From NCBI RefSeq assembly GCF_937915125.1, contig NZ_CALDMP010000063.1, positions 1 through 41,667 of the forward strand: 41,667 nt of DNA, given 5' to 3'. The stretch is from an uncultured Ruminococcus sp. GTDB lineage: Bacteria; Bacillota; Clostridia; Oscillospirales; Ruminococcaceae. Below are positions 25,015 to 32,300 of this stretch, piece after piece (position 1 is the first letter of the stretch; every line of letters starts with the position of its first letter). Below the pieces are notes generated by a model. The model did not search any database. It was not told the DNA's origin and saw only the letters and a program-made list of their open reading frames with translations. Position numbers and translations under genes: made by a program.

Positions 25015-25416
25015 TTGGCACAGCAGAAAGGCAAAAAGGTTGTTGTTCGCCGCCGCAGAGAGCGTAAGAATATTGAAAACGGCGCCGTACACATTCAGTC
25101 CACATTTAACAACACCATCGTAACCATTACCGATACCCAGGGTAATGCCATTTCTTGGGCAAGCTCCGGCGGACTGGGCTTCCGCGGTTCGAGAAAATCG
25201 ACACCGTTTGCTGCACAGACAGCGGCTGAGACCGCAGCAAAGGCAGCAATGGAGCACGGCCTGAAGTCGGTAGAAGTATACGTAAAGGGACCGGGTTCCG
25301 GAAGAGAAGCTGCGATCCGTGCACTGCAGACCGTAGGTCTGGAAGTCAAGATGATCAAGGATGTGACTCCGATCCCCCACAATGGATGCCGTCCGCCGAA
25401 GAGACGTCGTGTCTAA
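25015..25416 (+). CDS. rpsK: ribosomal protein S11 (uS11)
   Basis: 133 residues on the 30S platform. TTG start after GGGAGGG. It has NGAVHIQSTFNNTIVTITD and ends in DVTPIPHNGCRPPKRRRV, the strongly conserved C-terminus. Confidence 0.97.
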   Translation: MAQQKGKKVVVRRRRERKNIENGAVHIQSTFNNTIVTITDTQGNAISWASSGGLGFRGSRKSTPFAAQTAAETAAKAAMEHGLKSVEVYVKGPGSGREAAIRALQTVGLEVKMIKDVTPIPHNGCRPPKRRRV

Positions 25417-25437
25417 TTACAGGAGGTGTAATATATC

Positions 25438-26034
25438 ATGGCAGTAAGCAGAGAACCGATTCTCAAGAGATGCCGTTATCTGGGTATCAGCCCGATGGTT
25501 ATGGGTATCTCCAAGCAGTCTAACCGCAACCCGGGTGCCGGAAACCGCAAGAAGGTTTCGGAATATGGTATGCAGCTGAAGGAAAAGCAGAAGCTGAAGT
25601 TCATCTACGGCGTAGGCGAAAAGCAGTTCTACCACCTGTTCGAGATCGCTTCCAAGATGGAAGGCAAGGCTGGTGACAACCTGATCGCATGCCTGGAGTC
25701 CCGTCTGGACAGCGTTGTGTTCCGTATGGGCCTGTCTCTGACCCGCAGAGAAGCAAGACAGCTGGTAACACACGGTCATTTCACCGTAAACGGCAAGCCG
25801 GTCAACATTCCGTCCTATCGCGTAAAGGAAGGCGATGTTGTCGCACTGTGCGAAGGCAGCCGCAGCAGCGCAAAGTTCAAGGAAGTTGTAGAGCAGACAG
25901 CTGACCGCACCATTCCTGTATGGATGGAAGCAGATAAGGAAAACTTCTCCGCAAAGATCGTTCGTCTGGCAAAGCCGGAAGATCTGGACTACGAAGTTGC
26001 AGCACATCTGATCGTCGAGCTGTACTCCAAGTAA
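25438..26034 (+). CDS. rpsD: ribosomal protein S4 (uS4), zinc-free form
   Basis: 198 residues. It is a primary 16S binding protein and, in many bacteria, the alpha-operon regulator. The S4 RNA-binding domain is at RLDSVVFRMGLSLTRREARQ and GHFTVNGKPVNIPSYRV. The N-terminal region has one Cys (KRCRYLG) rather than the four of zinc-binding S4, so it is the C-minus type. ATG after GGAGG. Confidence 0.97.
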   Translation: MAVSREPILKRCRYLGISPMVMGISKQSNRNPGAGNRKKVSEYGMQLKEKQKLKFIYGVGEKQFYHLFEIASKMEGKAGDNLIACLESRLDSVVFRMGLSLTRREARQLVTHGHFTVNGKPVNIPSYRVKEGDVVALCEGSRSSAKFKEVVEQTADRTIPVWMEADKENFSAKIVRLAKPEDLDYEVAAHLIVELYSK

Positions 26035-26103
26035 TCATTTGCATCATACGGAAATTTGGAATAAAACCACAGACGAAGCTACCAAGCATAGGAGGGTGTT
26101 TTT

Positions 26104-27057
26104 ATGCTGGAGAAGATTGAAAAGCCGGAACTCGACACAGTGGATCTGCGAAGCGACGGAAAATACGGTAAATTTGTATTGGCACCGCTGGAACGTGGCT
26201 ATGGTATCACCCTTGGCAACAGTCTGCGGCGTGTGCTACTCTCCTCATTGCCCGGTGTGGCTGTGAATTCCGTGAAGATCGATGGCGTACACCATGAACT
26301 GAGCACCATTCCCGGTGTAAAAGAGGACGTAACTGAAATTATCCTGAGCCTGAAGGGTCTCACAGCAAAGCTCTACGGCGACGGTCCCAAGACCGTTTAT
26401 ATCGAAGCCGAGGGCGAGTGCGAGGTTACTGCCGGCGATATCAAGACCGACTCTGAGGTGAATATCCTCGATCCGGGTATGCATATCGCAACACTGGGCA
26501 AGGGCGCAAAGCTCTATATGGAAATTGTCATCGACCGGGGCAGAGGCTATGTTTCTGCAGAGCGCAATAAGCAGATGATGAATACCCCGATTGATGTAAT
26601 TGCAGTTGACAGTATTTATACCCCTGTGCTGAAGGTGAACTATCAGGTAGAGGATACCCGTCTCGGTCAGGTCACAGACTATGACAAGCTCACACTGGAA
26701 GTGTGGACAGACGGCACCATCTCCGCAAAGGAAGCCATCTCACAGGCAGCCAATCTCCTCAACGAGCATCTGAAGCTGTTCATTGACCTCTCTGATGAGG
26801 CAAGCATAGCGGAAGTTCTTGTCGAAAAGGACGATAAGGGGAAAGAAAAAATCCTGGAGATGACCATTGAGGAACTTGACTTATCCGTGCGGTCGTTCAA
26901 CTGCTTAAAGCGTGCCGGAATCAATACCGTGGACGATTTGATCAACAAGTCCGAGGAAGAAATGCTGAAGGTGCGCAACCTGGGCAAGAAGTCCTTTGAC
27001 GAAGTGCGGGAAAAGCTCCAGTCCCTGGGCTTTGACCTTGCCAGTGAGGAAGACTGA
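26104..27057 (+). CDS. rpoA: RNA polymerase subunit alpha
   Basis: 317 residues. The N-terminal dimerisation domain contains FVLAPLERGYGITLGNSLRR; a flexible linker follows, and the C-terminal domain that binds UP elements and activators is at DLSVRSFNCLKRAGINTVDD and NLGKKSFDEVREKL. AGGAGGGTG precedes the ATG at 26104. Confidence 0.97.
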   Translation: MLEKIEKPELDTVDLRSDGKYGKFVLAPLERGYGITLGNSLRRVLLSSLPGVAVNSVKIDGVHHELSTIPGVKEDVTEIILSLKGLTAKLYGDGPKTVYIEAEGECEVTAGDIKTDSEVNILDPGMHIATLGKGAKLYMEIVIDRGRGYVSAERNKQMMNTPIDVIAVDSIYTPVLKVNYQVEDTRLGQVTDYDKLTLEVWTDGTISAKEAISQAANLLNEHLKLFIDLSDEASIAEVLVEKDDKGKEKILEMTIEELDLSVRSFNCLKRAGINTVDDLINKSEEEMLKVRNLGKKSFDEVREKLQSLGFDLASEED

Positions 27058-27125
27058 GAAACGAATAGATCCGTGCGGCAGTGCGTATAATACGCCGCCG
27101 CAGTTAGAAAAAGGAGTGAATAACA

Positions 27126-27470
27126 ATGCCGGGTACCAGAAAACTGGGCAGACCGACCGATCATAGAAAGGCAATGCTGCGTGGAATGGTGACATTCCTG
27201 CTGGAAAACGGTCAGATCGAAACAACTGTCACTCGTGCCAAGGAAGTACGTGCGGTTGCGGAAAAGATGATCACTATCGCCAAGACAAATGATCTTCATT
27301 CGAAGCGCCAGGTAATGGCATATGTCACCAAGGAGAGCGTCGCAAAGAAGCTCTTTGATGAAATTGCACCGAAGTATGCAGACCGCAACGGCGGTTATAC
27401 CCAGATCGTAAAGATCGGGCCTCGCCGCGGTGACGCTGCGGAAATGGCAATCATTAAGCTGGTTGACTAA
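27126..27470 (+). CDS. rplQ: ribosomal protein L17 (bL17)
   Basis: 114 residues near the tunnel exit. It contains RKLGRPTDHRKAMLRGMVTF and IETTVTRAKEVRAVAEK, the family pattern, and ends EMAIIKLVD. It is the last gene of the superoperon. The ecf transporter and truA genes that often follow in Firmicutes are not here. Confidence 0.97.
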   Translation: MPGTRKLGRPTDHRKAMLRGMVTFLLENGQIETTVTRAKEVRAVAEKMITIAKTNDLHSKRQVMAYVTKESVAKKLFDEIAPKYADRNGGYTQIVKIGPRRGDAAEMAIIKLVD

Positions 27471-27498
27471 TTCGTACCTGAGGTACGGTCATATCATT

Positions 27499-27538
27499 GC
27501 AGGCAGGATGCACCCAGGTGTGTTCTGCCTGTTTTTTG
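27499..27538 (+). terminator. intrinsic terminator of the ribosomal superoperon
   Basis: CAGGCAG (27500-27506) pairs with CTGCCTG (27525-27531), with an inner CACC/GGTG, followed by six T residues, 29 bases past rplQ. Confidence 0.85.
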
Positions 27539-27580
27539 TATATGGGGTATATCACCCCTTTGTTGGATTTGTCAATCGTC

Positions 27581-27626
27581 CGTAGGGCGGAGCTTGCTCT
27601 CGCCATATTTTTGCAAAAATATGGCG
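27581..27626. repeat. degraded dispersed repeat core plus perfect 26-bp palindrome
   Basis: CGTAGGGCGGAGCTTGCTCT plus CGCC is a variant of the repeat core at 2686-2711 and 41424-41449. It runs directly into a perfect palindrome at 27601-27626 (arms CGCCATATTTTTG / CAAAAATATGGCG). Confidence 0.65.
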
Positions 27627-27781
27627 CCAGAAATGAAAACAAAGCAATACTTTTTCGGAAATAACAACTTTTCATGAGAGAATCATGGCGCATTATTGCA
27701 GAATGGGGCGAATAATTTGTTCAATATGACAGTTTGCATGTAATTTTTTTATGGAATACTACCAAAAAATGCGTATGTCTC

Positions 27782-27810
27782 TTTACAAATTGCGAATTTT
27801 AGAGTATAAT
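27782..27810 (+). promoter_or_regulatory. consensus promoter ahead of the structured RNA region
   Basis: TTTACA (27782-27787), exactly 17 bases, TATAAT (27805-27810). No gene with a ribosome binding site starts within the next 490 bases, so the product is either an RNA or a very long leader for the scaffoldin genes. Confidence 0.7.
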
Positions 27811-27816
27811 TTGAAT

Positions 27817-27965
27817 AAACGTTTCTGCGCACCAGATATGCCTGGATGACAGAGACGCTGAATCGGCACGGCAGTCCGGGATCTTTCTGCGGAGAGACCC
27901 CTTTCCCGGATACGCCGGCAGCAGCTGTGGGCAGAGGCAGCCAGAATGTCTCCTGCCGCACTTGG
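27817..27965 (+). ncRNA. candidate structured RNA (three strong hairpins)
   Basis: Directly after a consensus promoter come three stable stem-loops. (1) 27820-27857: CGTTTCTG/CAGAGACG with inner CCAG/CTGG. (2) 27869-27917: CGGC/GCCG, TCCGGGA/TCCCGGA and TCTTTC/GAGAGA stacked on a TGCG loop. (3) 27927-27961: GTG-GGCAG against CTGCC-G-CAC. A 67-codon frame at 27846 has no binding site and resembles nothing known. I could not match the region to SRP, tmRNA, RNase P, T-box or common riboswitch motifs; 6S RNA is not excluded. The 3' end is unclear. Confidence 0.45.
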
Positions 27966-28149
27966 CTTCCGGATATGGCAAACCCTACTGCGCGCCGGAT
28001 TTGTTATATGGTGGAATATTTCATAGACAAGGTCGCAGAATTTGTGTGATATCGGACAGTGTTCCTGCTTTTTGCGGGTCGGCATTGGGATATTATACAA
28101 TTCTGCTGTCTCGGATTCAGCCAGTTTATACAAAAACTTTGCGTATCTA

Positions 28150-28178
28150 TTGACTTTTCTGTTGGGATATTCTATAAT
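28150..28178 (+). promoter_or_regulatory. promoter of the cohesin-dockerin gene
   Basis: TTGACT (28150-28155), 17 bases, TATAAT (28173-28178). Transcription from about 28185 leaves a leader of about 120 bases with a GC-rich hairpin (28253-28287) just before the GAGGAGG binding site. Confidence 0.85.
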
Positions 28179-28306
28179 AAGAATAATTGGAACAGCACGG
28201 ATCTGAGAAGCGATTCTTGCAGAGATTTCGACCAAACTTTTATCATTTGTACGCTTGCCGGCCCGGAACACCGGCGGGCATACAAGCAATCAGAGGAGGA
28301 TAACAA

Positions 28307-29263
28307 ATGAAGGCAAAAAGAACAATTGCAGGCGTTCTGGCGTTGGCAATGCTCGCTTCCACGGCAGTTTCTATGGGTGCATCCGCAGCAGACGCTTCTG
28401 TTTCGCTGAAGGCTTCGAATGAAACGGTTGCAGCCGCAGGCGATGCATTCACAGTACAGGTGTCACTGGAGGACATCCCGTCCACAAAGGTAAATGTACT
28501 CGACTTTGCAATGACCTATGACAACACGGTTCTGACAATCGATAAGGTAGAGATCGGTGACGCAGCAAATGTAGACGTCAGCGGCGACACCACCGGCGCA
28601 GAGGCTCCCATCTTCTCTTACAACATTAGGGAGAAGGAAATCGTTGTCAGCTGGACAACAGCTCTAGATTCTGCATCCTGGATCGCAGAGGACGGCGTGA
28701 TCCTGACCATCAGCGGTACTGTAAACGCTGGCGTAGCTGACGGTACAGTAACACCCATCGACTTCGCTCCGGCAACCCGTGAGACCTATCAGGGCTCCGG
28801 CGAGTACAACAAGAGCCTGCTTGTAGGTTATGTTTATGGCACAGATTCCGCTGAGTATACTGTAAACAAAACAGCTGGTTCTGTTACAGTGGGCGCTGCT
28901 ACTACAACAGACACGACCACCACAACTGGCGGTTCTGAGAGCACAGAGACCACCACAAAGGCAACAGAATCCACAAAGGCATCCGAGACATCCGGCGAGA
29001 ATACCACCGAATCCACAAAGGCAACCACACAGGGAACCGGCGCTCCGGCATCTGTTCTCTATGGTGACGTAAACTGCGATGGCAGAGTGGATATCACAGA
29101 CTCTGTTCTGCTGAACAAGGCTGCTGCTGGTGCAGTAAAGCTGAGCGATGCAGCTGCAGCAAACGCTGACTGCGATGCAAACGGCGAACTGGGCAGCAAC
29201 GATGCTATCGTACTGCTGAAGTTCCTGGTACACCTCGTTACATCCCTGCCGTCGGCTGAATAA
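28307..29263 (+). CDS. cohesin-dockerin adaptor scaffoldin (ScaC-like)
   Basis: 318 residues, secreted. Signal peptide at residues 1-28 (KR, hydrophobic core, ends GASAA). A cohesin module at about 29-195 is recognisable from AGDAFTVQVSLEDIPSTKVN and LDFAMTYDNTVLTIDKVEIG. A Thr/Ser-rich linker occupies about 198-248. A dockerin at about 252-318 has two Ca-binding half-loops, DVNCDGRVDITD (from D254) and DCDANGELGSND. One cohesin plus one dockerin is the layout of ScaC, the adaptor of the Ruminococcus flavefaciens cellulosome, which plugs its dockerin into a larger scaffoldin and offers a cohesin of different specificity. The ATG follows GAGGAGG. Its likely partner, a multi-module scaffoldin, lies 136 bases downstream. 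Confidence 0.88.
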   Translation: MKAKRTIAGVLALAMLASTAVSMGASAADASVSLKASNETVAAAGDAFTVQVSLEDIPSTKVNVLDFAMTYDNTVLTIDKVEIGDAANVDVSGDTTGAEAPIFSYNIREKEIVVSWTTALDSASWIAEDGVILTISGTVNAGVADGTVTPIDFAPATRETYQGSGEYNKSLLVGYVYGTDSAEYTVNKTAGSVTVGAATTTDTTTTTGGSESTETTTKATESTKASETSGENTTESTKATTQGTGAPASVLYGDVNCDGRVDITDSVLLNKAAAGAVKLSDAAAANADCDANGELGSNDAIVLLKFLVHLVTSLPSAE

Positions 29264-29365
29264 GCCTGCCGGTTCGGCAAAAATCCATTTCATGTATATT
29301 TGGGAGAAATGTTCCGAGGGGGAATGTGGCTCCTGATTATAGGCAATATTCATCATACGTTTTTT

Positions 29366-29379
29366 CCGGCGTTTGCCGG
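29366..29379 (+). promoter_or_regulatory. small hairpin before the scaffoldin ribosome binding site
   Basis: CCGGC-GTTT-GCCGG directly precedes GGAAAGGAAAGG of the scaffoldin gene and follows a TTTTTT tract. It is too weak for a terminator. The 136-base spacer shows no good promoter, so co-transcription with the upstream gene is likely. Confidence 0.35.
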
Positions 29380-29399
29380 GAAGGAAAGGAAAGGAAAAC

Positions 29400-32300
29400 A
29401 TGAAGAAACGAACAAAGAAGGTATTATCCTTCGGCGTTGCAGCTCTGATGGCGGTAGCTTCTCTGCCGCTGAGTGCGCTGCCGGCGGCAGCTTCTGTGGA
29501 TTCTTCCCAGACAGCAAACGGCGGCACACCGTACAATTTTGTCCTCAAAGAAGAAGGCACTGGTGAACAGACCATCAATGTCTCCAAGGAGGATGTTGCA
29601 GCCGGCGATGTTACCAAGAGCCTGGAGGTCTATATCGACTCTGAAGCATGGACAGATGATAACTACATCAACTCTGTTACACTGAACTGGCTCGCAACAA
29701 AGGGCAGCACTTTTGCAGACGGCGGTTCCATTGAGAACTCCATCTACTACACGAATGTGTTCAATGCAGCTGGTAAGGATGCTGCTGCATCGGAAAAGAC
29801 ACTGCCCGATGGTACAACGGTAAACACCCAGTATCAGATCTACAGCCTGGCTCCGATGCTTAAAACAGCCAAGGGCTATCGCTACACAAGCGCAAACTGC
29901 AGCGTTAACACAAGAGAAGTTGCCTGCGATATGATCTTCGGCGCCGATCTGGTTTATGCCGGTCAGAACAAGGTAACCTTCGAGTACGATTACTATGCAA
30001 ATGTAGACGACTACAATGCAGACCAGGGCGCAGACCAGGCAACCCACAAGACCCACAAGGTTGAAACTCTGGACGTTCTGACAAACGATGCAGGCACACC
30101 CTACATCACTTACAGCTACATTGAACAGGGTGCAGACAATGCAGCCAACTATGTAGAAAAGTCTGTAACACAGGAGCTCCCGAGCTTCTCCAACAGCCGC
30201 TTTATCTCTAAGGCTCCGAACTGGGCACCCACAGAGACAAAGGATTGTATCCCGGATATCAACAACTTCTACAGCTGGGGCTACATGGCAAGCAGCGGCC
30301 GTACCAACTGGGTTCTGGATGATTCCATGGCTCTGAAGTTTACATCTTTCGATGTTGTAATTCCGCAGGGCACAGAAGAAGGTACATACTATGTACAGAT
30401 CTGCAGCCGTGACGCAAACAAGGATTACATCCCGCTGCAGACAGCTGCTGATTTCGCATCTGTAAAGGCAGATCAGGACGCAAAGCGTGAGACTGGTCGT
30501 CTGGAAGATATGTCTACAGCAATCCACGGCAAGCTGAAGTCCGCGGCTTATTCTCTGCCGCAGGATGCAAGCACTGCAATCGTTAAGATCGTTGTTGGTG
30601 ACGGCGGTCCTGCTTCTGACACCACAGCTTCTACCACAACCACAAGCAGCACAACTGCTACAACAGCTGAGCCTTCTGGCGACAAGACACAGTGGCTCAT
30701 CAACGAGGAAGACACTACTGCAACTGCTGGCGATACATTCGTTGAGATCAATGTAAACCAGAAGAATGGTATCTCCTCTGAGGGCGTTGTCGGTGCAGTT
30801 ATGGTTCCGGAAGCAACCCGCAAGGTTCTGCTGGTTCCGGCTGATCTGGGCGTAGACAATATGATGTACGCTGGTGATGCTTACAACAGTCTGGAATCCA
30901 CTCAGTGCAATGCAACTGAGTATGAAAAAACCGGCTTCCTGCGTTTTGGTCTGACCGGTCAGGGCGTAAGTGAAGTAACTGGTAATACACTGGCTACTAT
31001 CACATTCGACATTGCTGACGAAGCAACTGTAAAGGCAGCTGCTGCTGAAGCTGGTCTGACTGCACAGACAGATGCAGACGGCAAGACCTATTTCGAATTC
31101 CCCATCGAGTGGGCAGAGGACGGCACTGACACTGGTACTTCCAATGGTCAGACTGTTGAAGTAAAGCGTTTTGAATATCGCAATGCTGACGGTGCAGACG
31201 TTCATACCACTGATCTGGAACTGGTAAAGGGCTCCATCAAGATCTATGCAGACGCTACTCCGACTGAAAAGACACAGTGGCTCATCAACGAGGAAGATAC
31301 TACTGCAACTGCTGGCGATACATTCGTTGAGATCAACGTAAATCAGAAGAATGGTATCTCTTCTGACGGCGTTGTCGGCGCAGTTATGGTTCCGGAAGCA
31401 ACCCGCAAGGTTCTGCTGGTTCCGGCTGATCTGGGCGTAGACAATATGATGTACGCTGGTGATGCTTACAACAGTCTGGAATCCACTCAGTGCAATGCAA
31501 CTGAGTATGAAAAAACCGGCTTCCTGCGTTTTGGTCTGACCGGTCAGGGCGTAAGTGAAGTAACTGGTAATACACTGGCTACTATCACATTCGACATTGC
31601 TGACGAAGCAACTGTAAAGGCAGCTGCTGCTGAAGCTGGTCTGACTGCACAGACAGATGCAGACGGCAAGACCTATTTCGAATTCCCCATCGAGTGGGCA
31701 GAGGACGGCACTGACACTGGTACTTCCAATGGTCAGACTGTTGAAGTAAAGCGTTTTGAATATCACAACGCAAGCGGCGTAGACGTACACACCACTGCTT
31801 TGGAACTGGTAAAGGGCTCCATCAAGATCTATGTAGACGCTACTCCGACTGAAAAGACACAGTGGCTCATCAACGATGAAGATACTACTGCAACTGCTGG
31901 CGATACATTCGTTGAGATCAACGTAAATCAGAAGAATGGTATCTCTTCTGACGGCGTTGTTGGCGCAGTTATGGTTCCGGAAGCAACCCGCAAGGTTCTG
32001 CTGATCCCGGCTGATCTGGGCGTAGACAATATGATGTACGCTGGTGATGCATATAACGGTCTGGAATCCACTCAGTGCAATGCAACTGAGTATGAAAAAA
32101 CTGGCTTCCTGCGTTTTGGTCTGACCGGTCAGGGCGTAAGCGAAGTAACCGGCAATACACTGGCTACTATCACATTTGACATTGCTGACGAAGCAACTGT
32201 AATCGCTGCTGCAGCTGAAGCTGGTCTGACCCTCAAGACAGATGCAGACGGCAAGACTTATTATGAATTCCCCATCGAGTGGGCACCGGACGGCACTGAC

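Noticed and set aside
27817..28040. Possible SRP RNA, tmRNA, RNase P RNA or T-box in the gap after rplQ
   Set aside because: Their conserved core sequences are not present. A clear SRP RNA is found elsewhere, before dnaX. 6S RNA could be neither confirmed nor excluded by eye.
27846..28049. Small plus-strand frame (67 codons) in the gap before the scaffoldin genes
   Set aside because: No ribosome binding site precedes it, its composition is unlike the neighbours, and it overlaps strong RNA hairpins. I treat the region as non-coding.
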